DNA of 64,000 nucleotides from Chitinophaga pinensis (GTDB lineage: Bacteria; Bacteroidota; Bacteroidia; NS11-12g; UBA9320): NCBI GenBank assembly GCA_945907065.1, contig CAMDSC010000001.1, positions 161,190 through 225,189 on the forward strand, in the 5' to 3' direction. Of the stretch, positions 18,435 through 27,794 are shown piece by piece. The notes beneath the pieces were generated by a model that ran no database searches, had not been told where the DNA came from, and saw nothing but the letters and a program-made list of their open reading frames with translations. The translations under genes and the position numbers were made by a program. Each line of letters opens with the position of its first letter. Within the stretch, counting starts at the first letter, position 1.

Positions 18435-19392
18435 ACTTCCCTCCGGCTTTATTCTTGTCCTTATCCGCTTGTTTACGCTGAGACTTAGTAATTCCTGTAT
18501 AACGACTTGGGTATTTTTCGATGTCTGCCGCTAGTTTGTTAAAAGTTTCAAGAGTGGCGTTTAGCTTTTTATAAAGTTCATCATCGGTGGCAATTTTACC
18601 TAAGGAGCCTTGGCCTTTATTAATATTACCAATGGTTGCAGATAAATCTGCCAAAACAGTTTTTAATTGTTTGATGGTAGCTTCCAGTTCCAGTTTTTTT
18701 AGTTCGGCGGAGGTTTCCTCAATATTGGCAAGTATGCTGTTTATTTTTGGAGTAGAGGTTTTTAAATCACCAGTTACCGAATTAATATTGCCCAATATCC
18801 CATCAATCTGTCCATTTTTACTAGTTATCATGGTTTCCAGTTCTTTAATGGCCACATCAGCCGTGCTTAAAGTTTTGTTCAAACTTTGAAGCGTGATTTT
18901 TATCTGATCACCACCAATCTGGCTGTTTATTTCACTAAGTAAGGTGTTTATTTTTTCTGATAAAGGAGCTATGAGTTTGCTTACTGTTTTGGCCATTCCT
19001 TGGTCTTTATCCGAATTAAGGGTATCGCCTGTTTTGGCAAATTCATGCGATTTTCCCATTAAAATTTGTATTCCTTTGGAACCAATCAAATCTGTATTTA
19101 CAATTTTTATCACAGCATCTTTTGATACCTTAATATTATTGGGAACCTTAACTTCTACTAATAGCTTTAAAGTTTTCGGGTCCATAACTACATCACTTAC
19201 CTGACCAATTTTGTAACCGTTAATCAGAACCGGATTGGATTTGAACAAACCGTCTACATCCTCATAAGCTGCATAATATCTGTTATAGGAAGTAAAAAGG
19301 TTCTCCCCTTTCATAAAATTATAACCCAAAATAAGGATGGTAATGGATATGGTTGCTATTGTTCCTACTTTGGTTTCGTTACTTATTTTCAT
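18433..19392 (-). CDS. MlaD/MCE family protein
   Basis: 319 residues. One N-terminal membrane helix (about 10-27) is followed by a single MCE domain (about 35-115; DGLFKSNPVLINGYKIGQVSDV is the signature region). A long helical segment (about 140-290) forms the tunnel-like tail. The C-terminus is basic. MlaD-type proteins form hexameric rings that shuttle phospholipids between the inner and outer membranes. The usual ABC partners (MlaE, MlaF) are not seen in the window. It lies 45 bases downstream of the amidase gene in the same direction, a pairing common in this phylum. Confidence 0.92.
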   Translation of the reverse strand: MKISNETKVGTIATISITILILGYNFMKGENLFTSYNRYYAAYEDVDGLFKSNPVLINGYKIGQVSDVVMDPKTLKLLVEVKVPNNIKVSKDAVIKIVNTDLIGSKGIQILMGKSHEFAKTGDTLNSDKDQGMAKTVSKLIAPLSEKINTLLSEINSQIGGDQIKITLQSLNKTLSTADVAIKELETMITSKNGQIDGILGNINSVTGDLKTSTPKINSILANIEETSAELKKLELEATIKQLKTVLADLSATIGNINKGQGSLGKIATDDELYKKLNATLETFNKLAADIEKYPSRYTGITKSQRKQADKDKNKAGGK

Positions 19393-19437
19393 GGAATTGA
19401 TAAAGTTTTATTAGTTTATAAAAACTGAACCGCGAAT

Positions 19438-20358
19438 TTACTGATTTGAATACCAATTACAGTAATTTCTAAATCCAACCATTAAACTATATGATAAATT
19501 TTTTCTGCCTTCATCAGAATTTAGCAGTTTTAAGTCGCTTGCATTGCTTAAAAAACCGGTTTCAATCAAAATGCTTGGCATTGCAGTTTTCCAAAGTACC
19601 AAAAATCCAGCTTGCTTTACTTCTTTAGTGTGCAAAACATTGTTTTTTCTAACGGCTTCGTGCACTTTACTGGCAAGTCGGGCACTTTGATCCATAAAGG
19701 CATTTTGGTATAATGAGAAAATAATATCAGATTCCGGTGAACTTGGATCAAAACCTTCGTATTCAGTATTGGTGTTGTAATCTTTTTCTAATAAAACTGA
19801 CTCATTCTCACGTTTGGATACTTGCAAATTAGCTGCTGTTTTATGAGTCCCCATAATGTAGGATTCAAAACCATTGAAGGTATTTACAGGGTTATAATTG
19901 CAATGAATGGAGATGAAAATATCAGCATTGTTGGTATTTGCAATGGAGGCTCTTTGAAAAAGTTCTATAAATTTATCAGTTTTTCGGGTATAAATTACTT
20001 TTACACCTTTAACACTATCTTCAATCAGTTTTCCCAATTTGAGAGCAATATCCAATGAAATATCTTTTTCAAAAACGTTTCCATGCACTACACAACCGGG
20101 GTCTTTTCCTCCATGGCCAGCATCTATTATTATAGTTTTAATTCTTTTATCGCCGGCCTGAAACCCATTTAATTCTAAATTATCAGAACCTGAAGTGGCA
20201 GAGGCATGATTTTTGTTAAAAACAGCCTGAATGCTAAAAACAACCAGAAGCACAAAAGAAATAATCCATACTCTGGTAGAAATAAAATTGCCAGACACAA
20301 AGCGCTTCTTAGCTTTATTCTGTTCATCATTCCAATCTCTGAGTTTTATTACTTTCAT
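19438..20358 (-). CDS. N-acetylmuramoyl-L-alanine amidase (Amidase_3)
   Basis: 306 residues. An uncleaved or late-cleaved membrane segment (about 29-46) is followed by the Amidase_3 domain from about 73. The zinc ligands are visible as IIIDAGHGGKDPG (His), VFEKDISL (Glu) and ISIHCNYNP (His), and the catalytic Glu as ILIETGFLSN near the C-terminus. It cuts the bond between MurNAc and the stem peptide in the periplasm, probably at division or in wall turnover. A Bacteroidota insertion lies in the middle (about 175-225). It is divergent from lptD with 61 bases between the starts. Confidence 0.93.
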   Translation of the reverse strand: MKVIKLRDWNDEQNKAKKRFVSGNFISTRVWIISFVLLVVFSIQAVFNKNHASATSGSDNLELNGFQAGDKRIKTIIIDAGHGGKDPGCVVHGNVFEKDISLDIALKLGKLIEDSVKGVKVIYTRKTDKFIELFQRASIANTNNADIFISIHCNYNPVNTFNGFESYIMGTHKTAANLQVSKRENESVLLEKDYNTNTEYEGFDPSSPESDIIFSLYQNAFMDQSARLASKVHEAVRKNNVLHTKEVKQAGFLVLWKTAMPSILIETGFLSNASDLKLLNSDEGRKNLSYSLMVGFRNYCNWYSNQ

Positions 20359-20397
20359 TTGGTCAATAACTAATTTTAAACCTCCCGTTTCTTATTG

Positions 20398-20405
20398 TAA
20401 TTTTG
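20398..20405 (+). promoter_or_regulatory. Promoter -7 element TAATTTTG of lptD
   Basis: TAATTTTG fits TAnnTTTG and ends 14 bases before the GTG proposed as the lptD start. It lies in the short divergent gap with the amidase gene. Confidence 0.5.
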
Positions 20406-20419
20406 GTGGCTGTTTATCA

Positions 20420-22987
20420 GTGCTTAATAATACATACAATATTATAACGAAAACCCCTCATAAAAAATTATTTGGTACATCTTTTTTCCATGTTTTATGG
20501 TTAATTGTATTGGTTTTTGTGCAGTTCAGTGTTAAAGCACAAACGGATTCAATTAAAACGGATACATTAAATTTTAAAGCAAAATCGGGCATTGAAACTC
20601 CGGTAGAATGCAGTGCCGATGATTCAATGATTTTCGACTTGCCTGGAAAAAAAGTCTATTTATATGGTAACGCTGAAGTTCATTATGAGGAGATAAATTT
20701 AGATGCAGGGTTTATCATGGTTGATTTTAATACCAAAGATATTTTTGCCCGTGCCTATCCTGATTCAAGCGGAAATAGAGTTCACAGACCGCACTTTTCT
20801 GATACCAAAGATCAGTTTACAAGTGACAGTATGAAATACAACTTTGATACTAAAAAGGCACTTGTTTATAATGCCAGAACCGTTCAAGGCGAAGGATATG
20901 TATTTGGTGAAAAAACCTATAAAGATCCACAAAATCAAACCTATATTAAAAATGCCCGATATACCACGTGCAATGATTCCACTCATCCACATTTTTATAT
21001 TTTAGCCAAAAAGTTTAAAATAATTCCTAATAAACAAGTGGTTACAGGCCCTGCCAATTTGGTAATTGCCGAAGTAAATACTCCCTTAATTATTCCTTTT
21101 GGCTTTTTTCCATTGCAAAAAGGTCAGGCTAAAGGAATAATATTTCCAACCTATGGCGAAGATCAGGTTCGGGGTTTTTTTTTAAGAAACTTAGGCTATT
21201 ACATTCCAGTAAATAAATATTTTGATTTATCCGTTACAGGTGATTATTTCTTTAGAGGTAGTTATGGTGTGCATGTTAATTCTAATTATGCCAAGCGATA
21301 CCACTTTAGGGGTAATATTGGTATAGACTATAATAAAAATAAGTTTGGTGAGAAAGAAGCCGGAATTACTGTATTAAAAGATTATAAAATAAATTGGAAT
21401 TTTGCTCTTGATCCAAAAGCCAGACCGGGCCAGTCATTTAATGCCAATGTAAATTATCAATCGCCAAATTATGGTAAAAATAATTCAACGCAGCAGCAAA
21501 GTATTATTCAGTCTACCGTTCAGTCTTCGATAAACTACCGAACTTCTTTTTTTAATAATAACCTAAATCTTAGTACGACTAGTCGTATTACCCAAAACTT
21601 AAATAAGCAAGAAGTAAATCTTTCCTTTCCTGAACTAAATATAAATGTGCCGCGAATTACTCCTTTTCAAAATTTGAATACACGAAATAAAGCCATAAAG
21701 AGCATCGGTTTGTCATACAATGGAGATATAAAAAATAGTGTATTTATGAAACAAAAAAACCTTGGTCCCGCTTTAGGTTTAGAAAAAAATCCTGAAAAAA
21801 TTAATATTTTTGATAGCCTTCAAAATGGAATGATTCACTCTATTCCTTTGACTGCTTCTATTAAATTGTTTAAATATTTTCAAATGAATCCAAATATTTC
21901 ATATACTGAATATTGGTATTTAAAATCTATTGAAAAAACATGGGATTCACTAAATGATACTTTGCTTAACAAGCAAACTCTTGGTTTTGATCGTGCTTCA
22001 TCTATTCAGGGTGGAATATCAATAAATACTATAATTTATGGTATGGCACAATTTAAAAAAGGAAGACTGCAAGCTATCCGTCATGTTTTAACCCCAAGTC
22101 TTAATTTTGGTTTTCGGCCGGATATGGAAACTCAAAAAAATGGTTTTAGAAAAGTGCAAACGGATCCCGCTGGAAATATTCAAAATTATTCCAGATACAG
22201 TACTACAGGAATGGGATATCCCTCCGGAGGTAAAAATGCATCCATAGGATTTAATATAAATAATAATATTGAACTAAAGACTCGAAAACACACCGATACA
22301 GGCATGGTTACTAAAAAGGTAAAATTGATTGAGATGTTAAATGTTTCGGCTAACCACAATTTTTTAGCAGATAGTTTTAAATGGACTAATCTTAATTTTA
22401 ACGGGCGTTCATCACTATTCAAAGGCAAGGTTGGGATTAATTATAACTGGGCTGTTGATCCTTATAAATATACAAATAGGAGGGTGGATGAATTGATTAT
22501 AATGGATGGAAAAAGCCTTGGTAGACTTACTAATTTTGGATTAAGCATGGGGACAAATCTTAATCCGCAGGCAAGAAAACCAAAATCTTCAGCCACGGCT
22601 AATCAGCAGGAATTGGCCATGATAAATAACTACCCGCAGTTTTTTATAGATTTTAATATCCCATGGAATTTGGCTTTAAACTATAATTTTTATTACAGCA
22701 AGCCTGTTCCTAACAAAGCCAATCAAATAACTCAAAGCGTTACTTTTAATGGTGATTTTAATCTGAGTGATAATTGGAAAGTAGCAATTGGTTCAGGGTA
22801 TGATTTTAAAACGAAAGAATTAGCTATTACAAAAATCGATTTGTTTCGCGACCTTCATTGTTGGCAGTTTAGTTTTGGCTGGATTCCAACAGGTTTCCGT
22901 CGTAGTTTTGATTTTACCATCCGTGTTAAATCATCTACTCTTCAAGATTTGAAATTGAATCGTAGAAATTTTTGGTTTGATAATTAA
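20420..22987 (+). CDS. lptD: LPS assembly outer-membrane protein LptD
   Basis: 855 residues from GTG at 20420. The frame stays open back into the divergent amidase gene (an ATG at 20231 would lie inside it), so the start is set by the signal peptide HKKLFGTSFFHVLWLIVLVFVQFSVKA just downstream and by the promoter at 20398. An OstA/LptA-like jelly-roll domain (about 60-230; VYLYGNAEVHYEEINLDAG) precedes a large C-terminal beta-barrel ending in aromatic strands. LptD with the lipoprotein LptE inserts LPS into the outer leaflet. An LptE gene is also in this window (31641-32162). Confidence 0.92.
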   Translation: MLNNTYNIITKTPHKKLFGTSFFHVLWLIVLVFVQFSVKAQTDSIKTDTLNFKAKSGIETPVECSADDSMIFDLPGKKVYLYGNAEVHYEEINLDAGFIMVDFNTKDIFARAYPDSSGNRVHRPHFSDTKDQFTSDSMKYNFDTKKALVYNARTVQGEGYVFGEKTYKDPQNQTYIKNARYTTCNDSTHPHFYILAKKFKIIPNKQVVTGPANLVIAEVNTPLIIPFGFFPLQKGQAKGIIFPTYGEDQVRGFFLRNLGYYIPVNKYFDLSVTGDYFFRGSYGVHVNSNYAKRYHFRGNIGIDYNKNKFGEKEAGITVLKDYKINWNFALDPKARPGQSFNANVNYQSPNYGKNNSTQQQSIIQSTVQSSINYRTSFFNNNLNLSTTSRITQNLNKQEVNLSFPELNINVPRITPFQNLNTRNKAIKSIGLSYNGDIKNSVFMKQKNLGPALGLEKNPEKINIFDSLQNGMIHSIPLTASIKLFKYFQMNPNISYTEYWYLKSIEKTWDSLNDTLLNKQTLGFDRASSIQGGISINTIIYGMAQFKKGRLQAIRHVLTPSLNFGFRPDMETQKNGFRKVQTDPAGNIQNYSRYSTTGMGYPSGGKNASIGFNINNNIELKTRKHTDTGMVTKKVKLIEMLNVSANHNFLADSFKWTNLNFNGRSSLFKGKVGINYNWAVDPYKYTNRRVDELIIMDGKSLGRLTNFGLSMGTNLNPQARKPKSSATANQQELAMINNYPQFFIDFNIPWNLALNYNFYYSKPVPNKANQITQSVTFNGDFNLSDNWKVAIGSGYDFKTKELAITKIDLFRDLHCWQFSFGWIPTGFRRSFDFTIRVKSSTLQDLKLNRRNFWFDN

Positions 22988-23042
22988 GAAGTTAAAAGAT
23001 TAAAATTAACAGTTAATAAAATTAGATAACAACAATCCATTC

Positions 23043-25313
23043 CTAAAAGTCCACCCCTTCAATGGGGTCAGGTTCTTCATCGGCAGGAGCATCATTATAG
23101 TCGCCTTTGTAGTTTTCACAATCCAGTTCTATTGTCATTTCAATATCAGGCTTTTTAAAGTCATTTTTGGTAATAACAATGGAACGGTCGTTGTAAATTT
23201 CTTTCATGTAATAAGCAAATATTGGCATAGCCATGTGGCCACCTTGCCCTAAAGCTGTGCTGCGAAAATGTACTTGTCGATCTTCACATCCCACCCAAGC
23301 ACCACTAACTAAATCTGGAGTTACCCCAATAAACCAACCATCTGAGTTGTTTTGAGTTGTTCCTGTTTTTCCCGCAATTGGTATATCGTAAGGAATTCCA
23401 TAAGTGGTTCTCATTCGCGATGCTGTTCCTCCAGATTGCGTAGTAAGTTCCATCATTTTGCAAAGCGCATAGGCTGTTTGTTTGCGCATGGCTTCGGTCC
23501 GTTTTGGTGTAAATTCTTCCAAAACGTTACCATATTTGTCTTCAATTCGAGTTATGAAAATAGGTTCAACAAATTCGCCAGCGTTTGCAAACGTGGAATA
23601 TGCACCTACCATTTCAAAAACCGATAAATCCATGGAACCCAAACAAATAGAAGGGTATGGGCGTATTTTAGTTGAATCAATACCCATTTTTCCAACTAAT
23701 TTTCTCACGGAGTACGGTGAATTGACACCCAATTTTTGCATTAAATGGGCTGTTACTGTATTTATAGATAATTTTAATCCTTGATAAAGAGTAACGTGCG
23801 ATGACTTAATTTTCATTGAATTTTTAGGTGTCCAATTTCCTCCTTCCGGCATTTTGAAGGTTACCGGACCTGTCGGTGCAACATAACATGGTGAAAGATC
23901 ATTATCAATAGCTAAGGCATACACAAACGGTTTAAAAGTAGAACCAACCTGTCTGTTTGAATGAGGATTAACATGGTCGTATTGGAAATTTTTAAAGTTA
24001 TTGCCTCCCACCCAAGCTTTAATTTCTCCACTGTGCGGATCCATGCTCATAAAGCCAGTATGAAGCAAGGATTTATAATATTTTAAAGAATCTACTGTAC
24101 TGAGCATGGTATCTCTATCACCACGCCAAGTAAATATTGTCATTGGTTCTTTTTTGCGGAGATAAAACATAATGGAGTCGGAGCCTTTGCCAAATTTATC
24201 TTCTAAATAGTCGTATTTGCTGGTTTTCTTAAGGTTTTTCCATAGATAATCTGGGTCTTCTTTCCAGCTTTCTTTTTCCTGTCTCCAAGGGTTTTGACCT
24301 TTCCATTCAGCAAAAAACTCATTTTGTAAAGATTGCATCTGTTTTTCAACCGCTTTTTCGGCATACCGTTGCATTTTGCTATCAATAGTAGTATAAATTT
24401 TTAAACCATCGCGGTAGATATTTAAGTTGCGCGATTTGCACCATTCTGATAAATATTCTTTTACATAATCTCTAAAATAGGGTGCTATTCCTTCATTTTG
24501 GTTTTGTACTGAAATTTTAAGAGTCAAGGGTTTTGATTTTGCTCTATCAAATTCACCATCTGTCAAATATTCATATTTATGCATTTGGGTCAATACCACG
24601 TTTCGGCGTTTGGTGGCTCGTTCAGGATTGCGAACAGGATTGTATAATGTACTTCCTTTTAGCATCCCAACAAGCATGGCTGATTCTTCAACAGCTAGTT
24701 GTTTTGGTTCTTTACTAAAAAAAGTTTTAGAAGCTGATTTTATACCAAATGAATTGCCTCCAAACGGAACGGTATTAAAATACAACATAACTATTTCGTC
24801 TTTTGTGTAGCGTTTTTCCAGTTCCACAGCAATTATCATTTCCTTTAATTTTTGCAACATACGGGCTGGTAAAAATGTGCTGCGGCTATGAAATAAGTTT
24901 TTGGCTAACTGCTGAGTAATTGTACTTGCGCCACCATCTTTACCCAAAAAAACAAAGGCACGGGTTAAGGCTTTTATATCAATACCTGAATGTTTGTAAA
25001 AACGAATATCTTCGGTGGCTACCAATGCATTAACCAGGTTTTTTGGCAACTCTTTAAATTCGCAATTAGCGCGGTTTTCATAATAATATTTACCCATTAA
25101 TACCTTATCGGCACTGTAAACTTCTGATGCCAAACTGGTTTTAGGATTTTCAAGTTCATCAATATCCGGCATTTTGCCAAACAATCCCACCTTTACCATT
25201 AATAAAAAGGCAATGACACCCAAAAGCCCAAAAAAGAAATATCTCCAAAGTTTCTTAGTTATGGCCTGATAATTATTCGGGTTGGAAATGGCTTTTTTAA
25301 ACTCCTTAATCAT
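23043..25313 (-). CDS. Class A penicillin-binding protein 1A
   Basis: 756 residues. One N-terminal membrane helix (about 27-44) is followed by the GT51 glycosyltransferase domain (about 75-255; ATEDIRFYKHSGID and GASTITQQLAKNLF are its motifs). The transpeptidase domain (about 410-690) has the active Ser in GSTFKPF, SIN in the LKLSINTV segment and KTGTTQNNSDGW. The acidic tail (DEEPDPIEG) is unremarkable. It polymerises glycan from lipid II and crosslinks peptides on the outer face of the inner membrane. A promoter stands 20 bases upstream. It is convergent with lptD, with a 55-base gap and no clear hairpin. Confidence 0.95.
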   Translation of the reverse strand: MIKEFKKAISNPNNYQAITKKLWRYFFFGLLGVIAFLLMVKVGLFGKMPDIDELENPKTSLASEVYSADKVLMGKYYYENRANCEFKELPKNLVNALVATEDIRFYKHSGIDIKALTRAFVFLGKDGGASTITQQLAKNLFHSRSTFLPARMLQKLKEMIIAVELEKRYTKDEIVMLYFNTVPFGGNSFGIKSASKTFFSKEPKQLAVEESAMLVGMLKGSTLYNPVRNPERATKRRNVVLTQMHKYEYLTDGEFDRAKSKPLTLKISVQNQNEGIAPYFRDYVKEYLSEWCKSRNLNIYRDGLKIYTTIDSKMQRYAEKAVEKQMQSLQNEFFAEWKGQNPWRQEKESWKEDPDYLWKNLKKTSKYDYLEDKFGKGSDSIMFYLRKKEPMTIFTWRGDRDTMLSTVDSLKYYKSLLHTGFMSMDPHSGEIKAWVGGNNFKNFQYDHVNPHSNRQVGSTFKPFVYALAIDNDLSPCYVAPTGPVTFKMPEGGNWTPKNSMKIKSSHVTLYQGLKLSINTVTAHLMQKLGVNSPYSVRKLVGKMGIDSTKIRPYPSICLGSMDLSVFEMVGAYSTFANAGEFVEPIFITRIEDKYGNVLEEFTPKRTEAMRKQTAYALCKMMELTTQSGGTASRMRTTYGIPYDIPIAGKTGTTQNNSDGWFIGVTPDLVSGAWVGCEDRQVHFRSTALGQGGHMAMPIFAYYMKEIYNDRSIVITKNDFKKPDIEMTIELDCENYKGDYNDAPADEEPDPIEGVDF

Positions 25314-25332
25314 ACAATTGCTATTGTGTTTG

Positions 25333-25340
25333 CAAACCTA
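25333..25340 (-). promoter_or_regulatory. Promoter -7 element TAGGTTTG of the PBP1A gene
   Basis: TAGGTTTG on the minus strand fits TAnnTTTG and is followed by C. The ATG lies about 20 bases downstream. Confidence 0.6.
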
Positions 25341-25421
25341 AGTAATAAATGTGGAACTGTGAATGAAGAACTATTGAACTTGATTTTTTAAACTATTCAA
25401 TATTCAAAGTTTATCATTTTT

Positions 25422-26393
25422 TTATTCATCCCGTCTTCCTATCATTTTACTTTTTTCAATCAGGGTTTGAAAAAAATTCTTCTCCTTTTCATCCTCTTCT
25501 TTTTTAGGTTCATATTTAATATTACCTAAGTCAGGCTGCCCTGCATCTAACCAGCAGGTATACCAAAGTGAACCCACAAGCTCAATAGATGCTCGGGCTC
25601 TTCGCTCTATCATTCCGTTCAATAGCTGATTATAATAGCTGCAAAAAGTTTCGTTATAGATTTTTGAAGTATTTCGGCCTTTTGCTTGCAAAACATATTT
25701 ATCTGGATACTTTTCTGTAGCAAGTTTTTCAAACAAAAGCACACTGTCCAAAGCCGTAAAACTTTGTGAAAATCTTGTCCAAATGGTTTCATTAGTATTT
25801 TGGATATACGAAGCTCGGCCTACTGCAAAGTCATAATCTTTATAAAATAATTCATAAAGCCGAGATTCCCATAGACTGTGAATTCCTTCCTGACTTGTTA
25901 GTTGGCCGTTATAATTTTGTGTACTATGCAGCGGCACATGCAAGTCGGCAGCATAATGTCCCAAGTCAGCACTCAGTTTAATAATCAAATAAAGATTTTT
26001 AGATTCAAAGGCTTTGGTGAGTTGATATTTTATCAATTCTAAATTCCATGGTACAGTTCCGTAGGCATTCAATGTATCCTTACTGTATTTGGCAAGGGCC
26101 TCTTTCCAGCCATGAGGTATTGTATCAATTGGAATTATTTTTTCATAATGGTCGGCATCCAAATAATGCTTGCAAGCTTCATCAGCTAATGAATAACGCC
26201 GCATATCAGCATTCACAGCTTTATCGGTTATTTCGGTAATGTGGGCTTTATAAAATTTAAAAAGTTCGGGAGGTAGGGTAAATACTGCGGCATTATTTAT
26301 TTGTTTATGAGCTGTAAAACCCCATGCTGCCAAATGATTAGGTAGAAATAATATATAACTTATAATCAATAATCGAATCCCTGATTTAATCAT
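25422..26393 (-). CDS. Zinc-dependent phospholipase C / S1-P1 nuclease-like secreted protein
   Basis: 323 residues from ATG at 26393. The signal peptide (MIKSGIRLLIISYILFLPNHLAA) is followed directly by WGFTAHKQIN. In this fold the mature N-terminal Trp and nearby His bind zinc, so cleavage should occur right before W. LGHYAADLHVPLHSTQNY (about 150) gives the H...D...H zinc cluster and GIHSLWES adds another His. It may be a periplasmic phospholipase or nuclease; sequence alone does not decide. A longer upstream reading would run through the rhomboid gene and is rejected. Its start overlaps the rhomboid stop by eight bases, so the two are translationally coupled. Confidence 0.85.
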   Translation of the reverse strand: MIKSGIRLLIISYILFLPNHLAAWGFTAHKQINNAAVFTLPPELFKFYKAHITEITDKAVNADMRRYSLADEACKHYLDADHYEKIIPIDTIPHGWKEALAKYSKDTLNAYGTVPWNLELIKYQLTKAFESKNLYLIIKLSADLGHYAADLHVPLHSTQNYNGQLTSQEGIHSLWESRLYELFYKDYDFAVGRASYIQNTNETIWTRFSQSFTALDSVLLFEKLATEKYPDKYVLQAKGRNTSKIYNETFCSYYNQLLNGMIERRARASIELVGSLWYTCWLDAGQPDLGNIKYEPKKEEDEKEKNFFQTLIEKSKMIGRRDE

Positions 26394-27153
26394 CTTTTTC
26401 CCATGGGTTAGCATTTTTTGGAACATATTTATACCGAATGGCAGGTTCTTGGTTGGGTTCATGTTCATCCTTTTCTTCTTCCACATTTTCATTATCCTTT
26501 TCATCTGCAAGCCAATATGGAGGCTCATCCCAATTATCATCATCCACATCCTCCGATATTTCTTCCACCGGTTTTTGGGGTCCTTTATTAATTAATAAAA
26601 ACGCCATTAAGGTTCCGGATATTGCACCGCCCAAGTGGCCTTCCCACGAAATATTTTCTTTTATCAGTTTTACATAATCTGGAAACAAGCCCCAAACCAA
26701 ACTGCCATATAAAAATACCATTAGTAATGCTACTGCTGCCAAATTTCTATGACCTCTTATTATACCTGATACAAGCAGAAAAAATACCAATCCATATACC
26801 AAACCACTGGCTCCAATATGGACGGTTCCGAGTTCGCCAATAAACCATAGAATAGTGCCACCCATCAGCCAAACGACACCACCAATTAGCCAAGTCCAGT
26901 TTTTAAAGTAATAAAAAAGGAAACTTCCGGCTACTAATAATGGAATGGTATTGCTGAATAAATGTTCGAAATTTTCATGTAAAAATGGCATTAAGATAAT
27001 TCCTCGCAATCCCTGTACAGAGTGAGGTTGTAACCCAAACTCTTCTAAATGCCAGTGGTAATTTATATTAAAAAAATAGGTTACCCATAGCGTCATTGCC
27101 AGTATTAGCGGGTAAATAATGCTATCTATTGCTGACCAAAGTAACCTAATCAT
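26386..27153 (-). CDS. Rhomboid family intramembrane serine protease
   Basis: 255 residues from ATG at 27153. Six hydrophobic segments lie between residues 10 and 200. The catalytic serine is in HIGASGLVYG (about 133) and the catalytic histidine in WEGHLGG (about 190); HENFEHLFSNT is the usual upstream motif. The C-terminal 55 residues are very acidic and hydrophilic (EEISEDVDDDNWDE...), probably cytoplasmic. It cleaves within membrane helices; substrates are unknown. A longer start at 27216 would add residues not matching a rhomboid and runs to the edge of the palindromic region, so the ATG is preferred. Confidence 0.9.
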   Translation of the reverse strand: MIRLLWSAIDSIIYPLILAMTLWVTYFFNINYHWHLEEFGLQPHSVQGLRGIILMPFLHENFEHLFSNTIPLLVAGSFLFYYFKNWTWLIGGVVWLMGGTILWFIGELGTVHIGASGLVYGLVFFLLVSGIIRGHRNLAAVALLMVFLYGSLVWGLFPDYVKLIKENISWEGHLGGAISGTLMAFLLINKGPQKPVEEISEDVDDDNWDEPPYWLADEKDNENVEEEKDEHEPNQEPAIRYKYVPKNANPWEKDD

Positions 27154-27218
27154 TTTCCGAAAGTAATAAAAATATTGAATACATGAAATTAGAGACGGAC
27201 AAATAGTAAGCCACAAGG

Positions 27219-27322
27219 GAAATTTGAAAATGGAAATTTGAAATTGTAGGGGTTCGAAATTTTGAACCCCTACAATAAAATGGATTCAATTACCAAATTT
27301 CCATTTTCCATTTTCAAATTTC
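27219..27322. repeat. Nested inverted repeat between divergent genes
   Basis: The outer arms are 27219-27240 (GAAATTTGAAAATGG...) and 27294-27322, complementary except for a 7-base duplication of CCATTTT in the right arm. Inside lies a perfect 13-bp stem: ATTGTAGGGGTTC at 27243-27255 pairs with GAACCCCTACAAT at 27264-27276 around 8 bases. It occupies almost the whole gap between the rhomboid and the 133-residue protein gene, ending two bases before the latter's promoter element. Confidence 0.9.
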
Positions 27323-27324
27323 TA

Positions 27325-27332
27325 TAACTTTG
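27325..27332 (+). promoter_or_regulatory. Promoter -7 element TAACTTTG
   Basis: TAACTTTG fits TAnnTTTG. The ATG of the downstream gene begins six bases after it, where transcription would start, so the message should be leaderless or nearly so. Confidence 0.65.
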
Positions 27333-27337
27333 CAACA

Positions 27338-27739
27338 ATGCTAAAAGACATAAAACTTGAAGAAGTAAAGGATATAGGAATAGCTGTGGTAAAGGAATCG
27401 GAGGCTGAAAACGATTGGAAAGTTTATCTTATAAATTTAAGCGACCACAGGCTAGAAAACGTAATTATTAACTCCAGTGGTTTTGGGGTTAATGATGATA
27501 ATCAGTCTATACAAACGGGTACGTTTCGACATTATATCGAATCCGTAAAACCACGATGTGCCATATCCTTCGAAATTATTATGGAAGAAATATTTCATCT
27601 CAGCAATCGTTTTTGGCTAAGTTATTATATTGATAAAAAAATACACGAACGCAAGTATGAATTTGTGCCGGGCAGTATTTCAAAAGAGTTTTTTGTAGCC
27701 GTGCCATTTACCGGCAATCAAGGGGTGATGATTATTTGA
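27338..27739 (+). CDS. Conserved Bacteroidota protein of unknown function
   Basis: 133 residues, soluble, no signal peptide. The sequence (MLKDIKLEEVKDIGIAVVKE..., ...FWLSYYIDKKIHERKYEFVPG..., ending GNQGVMII) looks like a small beta-rich domain that I have seen only as an uncharacterised protein in this phylum. It has no recognisable catalytic motif. The very short or absent leader and isolated position between a palindromic region and a convergent lpxB operon say little about its role. The name given to some relatives (phenylalanyl-tRNA synthetase subunit) is not supported by any visible synthetase motif. Confidence 0.75.
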   Translation: MLKDIKLEEVKDIGIAVVKESEAENDWKVYLINLSDHRLENVIINSSGFGVNDDNQSIQTGTFRHYIESVKPRCAISFEIIMEEIFHLSNRFWLSYYIDKKIHERKYEFVPGSISKEFFVAVPFTGNQGVMII

Positions 27740-27748
27740 AATTAATTG

Positions 27749-27788
27749 TCTCAATCCATTGCTGTTGGCTTTAGCCAACGGATAGAGA
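27749..27788. terminator. Bidirectional terminator-like hairpin
   Basis: GTTGGCT at 27764-27770 pairs perfectly with AGCCAAC at 27773-27779. An outer near-match (TCTCAATCC with GGATAGAGA) extends it, with a bulge on the left side. It lies between the convergent 133-residue protein gene and lpxB. Confidence 0.6.
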
Positions 27789-27794
27789 AATAGA

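Noticed and set aside
20231-20419. lptD starting at ATG 20231
   Set aside because: That ATG lies inside the divergent amidase gene; the signal peptide and promoter place the start near 20420.
26394-26549. Longer start for the Zn-phospholipase-like gene
   Set aside because: The extra 52 residues come from the rhomboid gene's sequence in another frame and precede a clear signal peptide.
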